A DNA stretch of 64,000 nucleotides from Bacteroidota bacterium (lineage in GTDB: Bacteria; Bacteroidota; Bacteroidia; Cytophagales; Cytophagaceae), in the NCBI GenBank assembly GCA_023428135.1, contig JAEYZG010000005.1:1-64000 (forward strand), given 5' to 3'. The notes beneath the pieces were generated by a model, which had not been told where the DNA came from, made no database searches, and worked only from the letters and a program-made list of their open reading frames with translations. The number at the start of each line of letters is the position of its first letter. Position 1 is the stretch's first letter. A program made the translations under genes and the position numbers. Below, piece after piece: positions 44,727 to 53,379 of this stretch.

Positions 44727-44764
44727 AACGCTGCCTGGGCAAATCTTCAGACACAGGCAGTGTT
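44727..44764 (-). terminator. Hairpin after the gmd-fcl unit
   Basis: AACGCTGCCTG and CAGGCAGTGTT form a stem with one mismatch around a 16-base loop, nine bases after the stop of the fucose synthase gene. On the minus strand it continues into TTATTCC, so the U tract is poor; still a plausible terminator for the gmd-fcl operon. Confidence 0.55.
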
Positions 44765-44772
44765 CTAATTAT

Positions 44773-45708
44773 TTAAAGGATTGATTTGACTTCATTATAA
44801 ACAGAAGCAATTCCTTCCTCAAGAGGAATTCTGGCCTTCCAACCGAGATCGTTAAGGCGACCTACATCCATTAACTTTCTTGGGGTTCCGTCAGGTTTAG
44901 AAGTATCAAAAACCATTTCTCCTTCAAAGCCAACGATCCTTTTAACTAACAGAGCAAGATCTTTAATGGTGATATCATCTCCTACACCTATATTCAAAAA
45001 ACCCTTTTCATTATAATTTTGCATCAGAAAGAAACATGCATCTGCAAGATCATCCACATGGAGGAATTCTCTCTTTGGAGATCCGGTTCCCCATATCTCA
45101 ACTGTCTTTTGTCCTTCTTTTTTAGCAGTGTGAAACTTTCTGATCAATGCAGGTAATACGTGAGAATTCTTAAGGTCATAATTATCATTAGGACCATAAA
45201 GGTTAGTAGGCATCACCGAAATGAAATTGCATCCATACTGATCTCTGTATGCTTCACACATTTTAATACCGGCAATTTTTGCAATTGCATAAGGCTCATT
45301 GGTATACTCAAGCAAACCTGTTAAAAGGCTCTCTTCCTTTAAAGGCTGTGGCGCTAGTTTTGGATAAATACAGGAAGAACCAAGGAACATCAGCTTCTTC
45401 ACTTTATGTACATAGGCCTGATGAATGACATTATTCTGGATCATCAGGTTTTCATAGATAAAATCTGCACGGTAAGTATTGTTAGCCAATATTCCCCCTA
45501 CTTTGGCTGCAGCAAGAAATACAAATTCAGGCTTTTCCTTTTCAAAGAAATCCTGAACTTGCTTTTGATCTCTCAAATCCAGTTCCTTAGAGCTTTTAAA
45601 AATCAGATTGGTTAATCCTTCCTTCTGCAATTTCCTCACAATGGCAGATCCTACCATTCCCCTGGCCCCCGCAACAAAAATTTTACTGTCCTTCTGCATG
45701 TTATTCAA
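44773..45708 (-). CDS. fcl: GDP-L-fucose synthase
   Basis: The 311-residue SDR converts GDP-4-keto-6-deoxymannose to GDP-L-fucose by epimerisation and reduction with NADPH. It has VAGARGMVGSAIVRKL, FLAAAKVGGILANNTY, LGSSCIYPKLAPQPLKEE, and PYAIAKIAG with the YxxxK pair. The set matches WcaG/Fcl. The start overlaps the end of gmd by eight bases, so the two steps are coupled. Confidence 0.97.
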   Translation of the reverse strand: MNNMQKDSKIFVAGARGMVGSAIVRKLQKEGLTNLIFKSSKELDLRDQKQVQDFFEKEKPEFVFLAAAKVGGILANNTYRADFIYENLMIQNNVIHQAYVHKVKKLMFLGSSCIYPKLAPQPLKEESLLTGLLEYTNEPYAIAKIAGIKMCEAYRDQYGCNFISVMPTNLYGPNDNYDLKNSHVLPALIRKFHTAKKEGQKTVEIWGTGSPKREFLHVDDLADACFFLMQNYNEKGFLNIGVGDDITIKDLALLVKRIVGFEGEMVFDTSKPDGTPRKLMDVGRLNDLGWKARIPLEEGIASVYNEVKSIL

Positions 45709-46813
45709 AATAATTCAGAATCTTATGTCCGCCCTGTTTCAGATATTCGTCTCTCCTGAATAGTTCAACGTCTGACTTTACCATTTCCTTAACCAGAGAT
45801 TTTAAATTATACTGAGGCTTCCATTTAAGCTTTTTCTTAGCTTTGGTTGGATTTCCAATTAATAATTCTACTTCAGTAGGTCTGAAGTACATTGGATCAA
45901 CAGCCAAAACCTCTGTTCCTTTTTTCAACTGATACGCTTTGTTAGAGCAGGATTTTACTTTCGCAACTTCTTTAACACCTTTGCCTTTGAACTCAAGCTC
46001 TATGCCCACTTCTTTAAATGCAAGGATTACAAAATCCCTAACTGTAGTTGTAATACCAGTTGCAATTACAAAATCTTCAGGTTTGGTTTGTTGAAGCATC
46101 AACCACATTGCCTCCACATAGTCTTTAGCATGCCCCCAGTCCCTCTTCGCGTCAAGGTTTCCAAGATACAATTTATCCTGAAGGCCAAGCGCAATACGAG
46201 CAACGCCTCTCGTGATTTTTCTCGTAACGAAAGTTTCACCCCTTAATGGAGATTCGTGATTAAACAGGATGCCGTTTACTGCGAACATATTATAAGCTTC
46301 TCTGTAATTTACAGTGATCCAGTAACCATACATTTTAGCAACTGCATATGGAGATCTTGGATAAAAAGGAGTTTTTTCACTTTGAGGTACTTCCTGTACC
46401 AATCCGTAAAGCTCGGAAGTAGAAGCCTGATAAATCTTTGTTTTCTCTGTCAAACCCAGCAAACGAACTGCTTCCAATATTCTTAATGTTCCAAGCCCAT
46501 CAACATTTGCTGTATATTCAGGGGTTTCAAAACTAACCTTCACGTGAGACATAGCGCCGAGATTGTAAATCTCATCAGGCTGCACTTCCTGGATAATTCT
46601 GATGATATTAGTGGAATCTGTCAAATCCCCATAATGAAGCTTCAGATTAACATTTTTTTCATGGGGATCCATGTAAAGGTGATCTATTCTGTCTGTATTA
46701 AAAAGAGATGTTCTTCTCTTTATTCCATGAACTTCATAACCTTTTTTAAGTAGAAGTTCTGCCAGATATGCACCATCCTGACCTGTAATTCCAGTAATTA
46801 AAGCTTTTTTCAT
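45701..46813 (-). CDS. gmd: GDP-mannose 4,6-dehydratase
   Basis: The 370-residue SDR dehydrates GDP-mannose to the 4-keto-6-deoxy sugar. It has ALITGITGQDGAYLAELLL, YNLGAMSHVKVSFETPEYTANVDGLGTL, YQASTSELYGLVQEVPQSEKTPFYPRSPYAVAKMYG, and NHESPLRGETFVTRKITR, all Gmd signatures. It leads the gmd-fcl operon. A promoter-like pair of boxes with a TTTGACAATGTCAAA palindrome lies about 75-120 bases upstream. Confidence 0.98.
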   Translation of the reverse strand: MKKALITGITGQDGAYLAELLLKKGYEVHGIKRRTSLFNTDRIDHLYMDPHEKNVNLKLHYGDLTDSTNIIRIIQEVQPDEIYNLGAMSHVKVSFETPEYTANVDGLGTLRILEAVRLLGLTEKTKIYQASTSELYGLVQEVPQSEKTPFYPRSPYAVAKMYGYWITVNYREAYNMFAVNGILFNHESPLRGETFVTRKITRGVARIALGLQDKLYLGNLDAKRDWGHAKDYVEAMWLMLQQTKPEDFVIATGITTTVRDFVILAFKEVGIELEFKGKGVKEVAKVKSCSNKAYQLKKGTEVLAVDPMYFRPTEVELLIGNPTKAKKKLKWKPQYNLKSLVKEMVKSDVELFRRDEYLKQGGHKILNYFE

Positions 46814-46885
46814 TTTTTAAAATATCGAAACTTTCAACCTTACGCTGAAAATCCCTATCCTGTTTTAAAATATTTATTTTCTGGC

Positions 46886-46932
46886 TTTGACAATGTCAAA
46901 AGCTACTAGTTAAAATTAATAATCGTCAAAAA
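46886..46932 (-). promoter_or_regulatory. Candidate promoter and operator of gmd-fcl
   Basis: On the minus strand TTTTTG (46927-46932) and TAGCTTTTG (46897-46905) are 21 bases apart, close to the Bacteroidetes TTTG/TAnnTTTG promoter. The 15-base palindrome TTTGACAATGTCAAA (46886-46900) overlaps the -7 box and could be a repressor site. Functional status is inferred. Confidence 0.4.
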
Positions 46933-46943
46933 TAGTAAATTAA

Positions 46944-48845
46944 TTAATTATATCTGAAAATGTATTTTCGATACCAGTATTGAAAGACTAGCAAATTCCA
47001 AACTTTATCCTGATCTATAGCTTTTCCTCCAAAAAGTTGCTCTTTAATTCCTTTGATGTATTCGGGAGAAAAAATCCCCTGCTCCTTAATAAATTCGTCT
47101 TCAAGAAGTTGCTCCTTGATCAATGGCCGCAATTCAAATCTAAACCATTTCATCATAGGAACATCAAATCCTTTCTTGGGTCTACGGTGTAATTCTTTAG
47201 GCAAAACATCTTTGAAGGCATCCTGCAAGATTCTTTTTTGCATAGACTCTCCGATTTTAAAGGAGGATGGCAAGCCGTTCACATATTCCACCAGACGATG
47301 ATCAAGAAATGGCACTCTGACTTCCAGACCATTTGCCATGGACATCATATCTGCTTTGAACAGCATATCATTAGGAAGTACAAAATTGATATCCGACAAC
47401 AGCACCTGATTTAAATCCGGCTTGCCTTTGAAAAACCTCTGATAGTATTTATTTCTCTGCTCCAATTCCCCTGCTTCTGCACTTGCCCAAAAGTTTTCTG
47501 TAAATATTTGAGGCAATGCTTTGGTATTATTTAACGAACACCAAAGCAAATATCTGTCTGCATCTTTCAACTTTGCTCCCTCTGCCAGCTTGATTGCCTG
47601 ACGAACCTTATTGTAAAAAGGAGAGTTCCTGGAAGCGGGTAGCTGCTTAATCAATGGCAACAAGGCGGTAGCAGCATTCATTAGAAAACCTCCCTGCCTT
47701 ATTTTGTAATCAGCAAAATGTTTGTTATAGCCTCCAAACACCTCGTCTCCACCGTCTCCGGACAGTGCCACTTTCATCTTCTTTGATGTACGTTTGCTCA
47801 AAATATAAAATGGAAGCACTGAGGAGTCGGAGAAGGGCTCGTCTATATAATCCATCACATTATAGACCTCTTCCAGGAGGTCCTCATTGGTTAGGTTAAA
47901 TACGGTATGGTTTGTCTGGAATTTATCTGCAACAAGTTTAGCATACTTTGTTTCATCAAAAAATGGCTCATCTTTAAATCCTATTGAAAAGGTATTCAGA
48001 TATTTGTTATGATTGCTTGCCAGTGCCACGATGACAGAAGAATCAATCCCGCCACTTAGAAAAGCCCCAAGAGGTACATCCGAAATCATTCTTTTCTGCA
48101 CAGAATCATCAAGTAATTCTATAATTTTCTTCTTTGCTGCATCATAAGAATCAGTTATCGGAGTTGTTTTTTCAGTCAGATCATAATATCTGTGAATCTT
48201 TACATCTCTTTTCTTTACTTTCAGATAAGTACCAGGCTCAACTTTTTTAACCCCCTTTATGATGGAATGTGGGGCTGGAATAAAGCCGAACTGCAGATAT
48301 TGCAGCACAGCGATATTGTCTACATGCCTATCAATATTATAAGCCAGTAAAGATTTTAGCTCAGAAGCAAACAGAAACTTATCTTCATCCTCATAGTAAT
48401 ACAAGGGCTTTATTCCAAACCTGTCTCTTGCCAATAAAATTGAATTCTCTTCTATATCCAGGAAGGCAAATGAGAAAAAACCAATAAGTTTTTGCAAACA
48501 TGCCGGTCCCTCAAGAATCAAAAGATTCAGTAAAACTTCGGTATCGGAATTGGATTTGAAAGAAACACCTTTATTAATAAGTGCAGCCCTCAACTCCTGA
48601 TAGTTAAAGATCTCTCCGTTATAAACCAGAACATATCTGCCGGATTCATCTTTCATTGGCTGATCACCACTTCTGCTAGTATCTATGATTGAAAGCCTTC
48701 TGTGGCCCAGACCAAAATTATCATCTATGTAGCTACCTCTCCAGTCAGGGCCTCTGTTTTCAAGCTTGTTCATGGCCTTTACAAGGTTGATCATGTATAG
48801 GCTTCCAATTTGATTATAGGCAACTATTCCTGTTATTCCGCACAT
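46944..48845 (-). CDS. asnB: Asparagine synthase-type amidotransferase of the polysaccharide locus
   Basis: The 633-residue protein has an N-terminal class II glutaminase domain (MCGITGIVAY with the catalytic Cys2, LENRGPDWRG, LVYNGEIFNY) and a C-terminal synthase domain with the PP-loop LSGGIDSSVIVALA and GDGGDEVFGGYN. It can form asparagine, but AsnB-like proteins in surface-glycan loci (for example WbpS) amidate uronic acids. Next to the WbpB/D/E-like set, such a uronamide is plausible; this is inference. It lies 18 bases behind the FAD-oxidase gene. Confidence 0.93.
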   Translation of the reverse strand: MCGITGIVAYNQIGSLYMINLVKAMNKLENRGPDWRGSYIDDNFGLGHRRLSIIDTSRSGDQPMKDESGRYVLVYNGEIFNYQELRAALINKGVSFKSNSDTEVLLNLLILEGPACLQKLIGFFSFAFLDIEENSILLARDRFGIKPLYYYEDEDKFLFASELKSLLAYNIDRHVDNIAVLQYLQFGFIPAPHSIIKGVKKVEPGTYLKVKKRDVKIHRYYDLTEKTTPITDSYDAAKKKIIELLDDSVQKRMISDVPLGAFLSGGIDSSVIVALASNHNKYLNTFSIGFKDEPFFDETKYAKLVADKFQTNHTVFNLTNEDLLEEVYNVMDYIDEPFSDSSVLPFYILSKRTSKKMKVALSGDGGDEVFGGYNKHFADYKIRQGGFLMNAATALLPLIKQLPASRNSPFYNKVRQAIKLAEGAKLKDADRYLLWCSLNNTKALPQIFTENFWASAEAGELEQRNKYYQRFFKGKPDLNQVLLSDINFVLPNDMLFKADMMSMANGLEVRVPFLDHRLVEYVNGLPSSFKIGESMQKRILQDAFKDVLPKELHRRPKKGFDVPMMKWFRFELRPLIKEQLLEDEFIKEQGIFSPEYIKGIKEQLFGGKAIDQDKVWNLLVFQYWYRKYIFRYN

Positions 48846-48863
48846 TTAAAATATTCCTTTGAC

Positions 48864-50261
48864 TTAAAAAATTTTATTCGGATTTAAAATACCATTCGGA
48901 TCAAAAACCTTCTTGATCTGTCTCATCAATTCAAGCTGCTTCTCTCCAATTGCAATATCAATATAAGGACGCTGAACAAATCCAATACCGTGTTCTCCGG
49001 AGATAGTACCACCCACTGAAACCGTATATCTGAACAATTCCTTAATACCTTCCTGAATGTTTTCATTCCATTCTTTTTCGCTCAGATTACCTCGTACAAT
49101 GTTAACATGGAGATTTCCATCTCCTGCATGACCATAACAAACAGACTTAAAATTATACTTAGTGGATATTCTTTTAATTTCCTTTATAAGTGCAGGTAGC
49201 TCCGCTCTTGGAACGACAGTATCTTCTTCTTTGTAAATTGAATTTGACTTTACCGCATGTCCCACATTTCTTCTTATTCTCCATAAGTCTTCCTTTTGCT
49301 GAGCAGAATCTGCAAACAAAGGCTCATAAATATCAAACCCACTTACTGCTTCATAAATTTTTTCAGCATCAAGAGAAAGAAGGTCAAGATCATTTCCATC
49401 TACTTCCACCAGAAGATGTGCTTCAACATCTTTTGGAAGATCTAAATCCAGATTAAGGTATCCGGCGCTCCATTCAATAGCATCTCTTTCCATAAACTCA
49501 AGAGCAGATGGTCTAACTCCTGTATGCAATATGCTGTTGACTGCTTCACAAGCCTGTTCCGCAGACTTAAAAGGAATCAGCATCACAATATCTTTAGAAG
49601 GATGAGGAATAAGCCTGAAAACAACTTTAGTGATAATACCAAGAGTACCTTCACTTCCGATCATCAGTTGTGTAAGGTTGTAACCTGTGGCATTTTTCAG
49701 AACATTCGCGCCAGTCCATATAATTTCTCCTGTAGGCAATACGACTTCAAGATTAAGAACATAATCTTTGGTCACTCCATATTTCACTGCTTTTGGACCA
49801 CCAGAAGATTCTGCAAGGTTCCCGCCGATGAAACAACTTCCTCTGCTTGATGGATCCGGCGGATAAAAAAGTCCTTTAGCAATTACAGCTTCCTGGAAAA
49901 CCTGAGTCACTACGCCCGTCTCTACTGTTGCCTGGAAATTTCTTTCATCAATGGAAATGATTTTATTAAGTCTTTCTGTAGAAAGAAGAATACCCTTTTC
50001 AACTGGCAATGCGCCTCCGCTCAAACCTGTACCCGCTCCCCTTGGGGTAACAGGAATTTTATTTTCAATAGCCAGTCTTATGATTGAACTAATTTCCTGA
50101 GCATTTGCAGGCTTCACCACTATATGAGGAAGGAAAACAAGATCTTCCGTTTCGTCCTGACCATATTTTTCCAATGATTCAGAATCTGTAAACACATACT
50201 CAGGGCCGGTAATTTTTACCAACTCACCAATAAAATTTTCCGTAAGCGTTTGCGTATTCAT
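48864..50261 (-). CDS. FAD-linked 2-hydroxyacid dehydrogenase (GlcD/D-lactate type)
   Basis: The 465-residue protein has a PCMH FAD-binding domain: VTPRGAGTGLSGGALP, DPSSRGSCFIGGNLAESSGGPKAVKYGVTKDYVL, TGYNLTQLMIGSEGTLGII. The FAD-oxidase C-terminal domain has YGHAGDGNLHVNIV and GTISGEHGIGFVQRPYI. The family oxidises glycolate or D-lactate; GlcE/GlcF partners are not adjacent. It probably acts in the cytoplasm or at the membrane face. The start of asnB 18 bases downstream implies a shared transcript despite different apparent roles. Confidence 0.92.
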   Translation of the reverse strand: MNTQTLTENFIGELVKITGPEYVFTDSESLEKYGQDETEDLVFLPHIVVKPANAQEISSIIRLAIENKIPVTPRGAGTGLSGGALPVEKGILLSTERLNKIISIDERNFQATVETGVVTQVFQEAVIAKGLFYPPDPSSRGSCFIGGNLAESSGGPKAVKYGVTKDYVLNLEVVLPTGEIIWTGANVLKNATGYNLTQLMIGSEGTLGIITKVVFRLIPHPSKDIVMLIPFKSAEQACEAVNSILHTGVRPSALEFMERDAIEWSAGYLNLDLDLPKDVEAHLLVEVDGNDLDLLSLDAEKIYEAVSGFDIYEPLFADSAQQKEDLWRIRRNVGHAVKSNSIYKEEDTVVPRAELPALIKEIKRISTKYNFKSVCYGHAGDGNLHVNIVRGNLSEKEWNENIQEGIKELFRYTVSVGGTISGEHGIGFVQRPYIDIAIGEKQLELMRQIKKVFDPNGILNPNKIF

Positions 50262-50305
50262 TGTAGCCCTTTATATTAATCAATTAAATTTACAAAAACT
50301 TTGGT

Positions 50306-50851
50306 ATGCATTTCTTCAAAGTTATCAAATCGATAATTAACCCAATCTTATTCCCAACGATTTTTGTTGCTGTCATGGTTTCTTGTAAGCCATCAAAACA
50401 TAATACATCCCGTAAAAACAGTCAGCCGCAAACTAAAGTAATAAAACCAGACAAGGCAAGTGAAGACAAAGCTCAGCAGGTTGTGAATTCGGCAAGGTCT
50501 TATCTTGGCACACACTATAAATATGGAGGAACAACAAAAACCGGCATTGATTGCTCAGGACTTGTCTGCAATTCCTTCAAAACAATTGACATCATCCTGC
50601 CCAGAACTTCAACTGCTCAGAGTGAATATGGGAAATCCGTTAAAATAGGCGATGTAAAAGAAGGCGACCTTTTATTCTTCAGCGATAATAAAGGTGGCAA
50701 TAAAATAAACCATGTTGGTCTTGTTACTGAGGTAAAAAGCAATAGTGTAAAATTCATTCATTCCACTACCAAAATGGGAGTAATTGAAGATGATCTTTAT
50801 TCTGATTATTATCGTCCAAGGTTTATAAAAGCTGCCAGGATAATAAATTAA
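50306..50851 (+). CDS. NlpC/P60 family cell-wall hydrolase, lipoprotein
   Basis: The 181-residue protein begins with a hydrophobic leader ending VMVSC, a lipobox, so it is probably lipid-anchored. After a disordered basic linker, residues of about 52-178 form the NlpC/P60 domain: SARSYLGTHYKYGG, IDCSGLVCNSF with the catalytic Cys near 77, INHVGLVTE with the His, and VKFIHSTT. Such enzymes cut peptide bonds in peptidoglycan stems. It is divergent from the FAD-oxidase gene (44 bases) and precedes tRNA-Ala. Confidence 0.94.
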   Translation: MHFFKVIKSIINPILFPTIFVAVMVSCKPSKHNTSRKNSQPQTKVIKPDKASEDKAQQVVNSARSYLGTHYKYGGTTKTGIDCSGLVCNSFKTIDIILPRTSTAQSEYGKSVKIGDVKEGDLLFFSDNKGGNKINHVGLVTEVKSNSVKFIHSTTKMGVIEDDLYSDYYRPRFIKAARIIN

Positions 50852-50858
50852 AGATTAC

Positions 50859-50887
50859 TTGTTTATTCTACCTTTTTAATATATTTG
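50859..50887 (+). promoter_or_regulatory. Promoter of tRNA-Ala
   Basis: TTG at 50859-50861 and TATATTTG at 50880-50887 are 18 bases apart. The second box matches the Bacteroidetes -7 consensus TAnnTTTG exactly. Transcription would start just before the tRNA at 50897. Confidence 0.7.
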
Positions 50888-50896
50888 CAGCGCAAA

Positions 50897-50970
<74 letters not shown>

Positions 50971-50972
50971 CA

Positions 50973-51008
50973 AAAAGCTCCTGAACTTCAGGGGCTTTTA
51001 TTTTTTTA
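50973..51008 (+). terminator. Terminator of tRNA-Ala
   Basis: AAAAGC-T-CCTGAA and TTCAGG-G-GCTTTT form a stem with one mismatch, followed by TATTTTTTT. It begins three bases after the tRNA. Confidence 0.85.
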
Positions 51009-51388
51009 ACAAACCCAACCTGGCAGTTTTTGCACACTGAATTATACTATTTTTATAATTGCCCTTTCAGAATTCTTAATTTCCATTTTAAAAAAAGTGA
51101 CATTTTCAGCTTCACTTGAAATTTAAATTTCAGACGTTGTTATCTTTTTTCATTTTTAAGCGTATAAAAAAAATAATATCTAAATTATTGTACGTTAATA
51201 TTTTTATGAGATTCTTTGCAAAAGATGCCATTACACCAATCTTACATAACTCATTTTCACGGTGTTTTCTTACTTTAATTTCTATTATTTCATTTTCTAA
51301 AAATTACATTCTTCCAGGAACTTTCCACTTCAACCTTAAAAATGTAACTTTTAAAGGTTTTTCTCTTTCCAGTCGATGTTTTTTTTAG
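51009..51388. other. Gene-poor AT-rich stretch before the helical-protein gene
   Basis: A 90-codon open frame at 51116-51388 has no recognisable domain and unlikely composition (Phe- and Lys-rich with scattered Cys and Ser), so I do not accept it as a gene. No other feature is visible apart from the promoter box that follows at 51389. Confidence 0.45.
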
Positions 51389-51396
51389 TAGATTTG
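51389..51396 (+). promoter_or_regulatory. Candidate -7 box of the 51441 gene
   Basis: TAGATTTG matches the Bacteroidetes -7 consensus TAnnTTTG and lies 45 bases before the ATG at 51441. No convincing -33 TTTG is seen 19-20 bases upstream. Confidence 0.4.
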
Positions 51397-51440
51397 ACCA
51401 GTTTAAGCGTGATAACATCCTTATTCCCCAGGAAAATCAA

Positions 51441-52880
51441 ATGTCAAAGCTCAAGAATATTATAAAACAGCTTTCACCCAAGGATTATAATTCTATTTAT
51501 GATTCCCTGATTGAAAGTAACGCGGAAAAGTCAGCTTATCTCCTCAAATTTATGAGGGAAAAGCAATTATCTGACACAAAAATAATGGAGGAGTTGGATG
51601 TTAATACCAATGCATATTACACTTTACGCTCCAGACTAAATCAAAAAATTGAGGAATATTTACTTCATCAGATGGAAAGTCCCAGGACTACCCTTCTGAA
51701 AAAAGTAGCCACCATCAATGAAATAGTTTTTACCAAAAAGAAAGCGATTGCGCTTGCAACATTAAGAAAACTCGAAAAAGAATTGCTCGATTATGACCTT
51801 TCAAACGAGTTGACGATCATTTATAAGACTCTGAAAAAACTTCAGATCAACAGTCCTGATCAATTTAACTATTCTCAGTTATACAACAGGCATGTTGCCT
51901 ATATGCTTGCAGTCGATAAAGCTGAAGATCTTCTTGCTGAATACTTCAAGAAACTCGGAGTCTATTTCCTCACTTACGACGAGACTGAAAAACTGGGGTT
52001 GACATTATTGAAAAAAGAGCTCGAGAATGTTTCCAATCTTTACCAGTCGCACCGTCTTTATATTTACATGTCCTGCCTGAACATCTATCATTGGTTATTT
52101 GTAGAAAAGAGCATTAATTCTGAAGGCCAGCAGGACCCTATTGAAGATATATTTGACAAGGTACAGAATATCTTTGACTCCTATTACCTTGATCCGATCT
52201 ATTATCATTTAAAGCTGGTATTTGAATATTTGAAGCTTGAATATTATACCAATGTTGCGGTATACAGAAAAGCGGAAAAATATTATGAAGAGGTGAATGA
52301 GACTGCCGCCATCTTTATATCAAATTATAACCTGTATACTTTTACTCCCCAGTTTCTTCTGACAAAACTGGAAAGACACATGCGACTTGAAAATGAGAAT
52401 TTATTATACGAAGAAAATAAATCCATTTTCGAAGATTTTGATATCGACAAAAATAACGTCCCCCAGTATATCATTTATGTTCTTTACCGTGCCATATCTT
52501 GTTACTATGGAGACAAATATGATGAAGCGGCAAAGTATGTAAATAACATGCTGAATGATCTGAGTCTGAAAAAGTATCCGTACACGCAATTAGAGATAAA
52601 GCTATTCCTTGCTTTGCAATATTGTCTGATGAAGGATTATGATTTATTCAATCAGCTTGTAAACAGTATACAACGCCAGGTAAGATTATTGGGTAAAGGA
52701 AATTGTGCACACATCCTTTTATTTACAAAAATATTAAAAACATCATTGAATGATGTAAAGAAGAGTAAGTCAGGAAAAATTCACGGATACATACAGAAAA
52801 TTAAAGCCATCAACCCTCCGTATTTCTCACCATTGAAATATCTGAAGCTGGATGAGGACTTTATAAACAGATTAACTTAA
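51441..52880 (+). CDS. Helical protein of unknown function
   Basis: The 479-residue protein is soluble and almost wholly alpha-helical, without signal peptide or known motif. Residues 1-75 (LSPKDYNSIYDSL ... LSDTKIMEELDVNTNAYYTLRSRLNQKIEEYLL) look like a small helix-turn-helix-like domain, and the rest resembles TPR-like helix repeats rich in Tyr and Leu (AISCYYGDKYDEAAKYVNNML). The layout resembles regulators with a DNA-binding or adaptor head and a TPR body, but this is inference. It converges with a response regulator gene and shares a terminator with it. Confidence 0.75.
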   Translation: MSKLKNIIKQLSPKDYNSIYDSLIESNAEKSAYLLKFMREKQLSDTKIMEELDVNTNAYYTLRSRLNQKIEEYLLHQMESPRTTLLKKVATINEIVFTKKKAIALATLRKLEKELLDYDLSNELTIIYKTLKKLQINSPDQFNYSQLYNRHVAYMLAVDKAEDLLAEYFKKLGVYFLTYDETEKLGLTLLKKELENVSNLYQSHRLYIYMSCLNIYHWLFVEKSINSEGQQDPIEDIFDKVQNIFDSYYLDPIYYHLKLVFEYLKLEYYTNVAVYRKAEKYYEEVNETAAIFISNYNLYTFTPQFLLTKLERHMRLENENLLYEENKSIFEDFDIDKNNVPQYIIYVLYRAISCYYGDKYDEAAKYVNNMLNDLSLKKYPYTQLEIKLFLALQYCLMKDYDLFNQLVNSIQRQVRLLGKGNCAHILLFTKILKTSLNDVKKSKSGKIHGYIQKIKAINPPYFSPLKYLKLDEDFINRLT

Positions 52881-52907
52881 GAGAATCTAAAGTTTTTTTA
52901 GATTCTC
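52881..52907. terminator. Shared terminator between convergent genes
   Basis: GAGAATCTAAA and TTTAGATTCTC form an 11-base stem around a short T-rich loop. It begins directly at the stop codon of the helical-protein gene and overlaps the last codons of the response regulator gene (ends 52887). Confidence 0.7.
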
Positions 52908-53300
52908 CTGAGTTAGTGGTTTATTGATATATTTTAAAACATATTGATTTTTCTTCGCCTTATTCATATCCTGTGGATTTAGAGATGAAGTAAGCATAAT
53001 TACCTTACTGTGAGCTTTAATACTGTCGCTCAATTTTTCGAATTCATCCAGAAATTGAAAACCATCCATAAGAGGCATATCAATATCCAGAAAAATAATT
53101 TCAGGAAGGTAAAGATCCAGCGGGCCTTTTGCGAGCTTTTCAATATTTTTCAAAAACTCTATAGCGCTTTTTGCTCCCGAATGTACGAAAATGTGCTCGC
53201 AGATATTTGCAGCTTCAATCATCTTTTGATTGATTAGATTATCGATTTCGTTGTCATCAACAAGCATTACAGCGTAATACTTCTTTCCATTGGAAGCCAT
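52887..53300 (-). CDS. Single-domain response regulator
   Basis: The 137-residue protein is a CheY-like receiver alone: acidic pair DD at 15-16, phosphoacceptor D72 in IIFLDIDMPLMDG, MLTSSLNP with the switch Thr, and KYINKPLT with the Lys. No output domain follows, so it probably works by protein contact or as a phosphorelay intermediate, as is common in Cytophagales. No kinase is adjacent. The start ATG is followed by a basic stretch MASNGKKYY. Confidence 0.93.
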   Translation of the reverse strand: MASNGKKYYAVMLVDDNEIDNLINQKMIEAANICEHIFVHSGAKSAIEFLKNIEKLAKGPLDLYLPEIIFLDIDMPLMDGFQFLDEFEKLSDSIKAHSKVIMLTSSLNPQDMNKAKKNQYVLKYINKPLTQENLKKL

Positions 53301-53379
53301 AAAAAATCTTAACTTTTTAAATATCTCGCTAAATTAAAAACAAAATAGACACTTCAAAATAATAATTTTATTTAAATAT

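Noticed and set aside
49190..49850. Plus-strand frames opposite the FAD dehydrogenase gene
   Set aside because: They are antisense to a conserved enzyme and have no domain of their own.
51116..51388. 90-codon plus-strand frame
   Set aside because: Unlikely composition, no start context and no recognisable domain; the real gene begins at 51441 behind a good -7 box.
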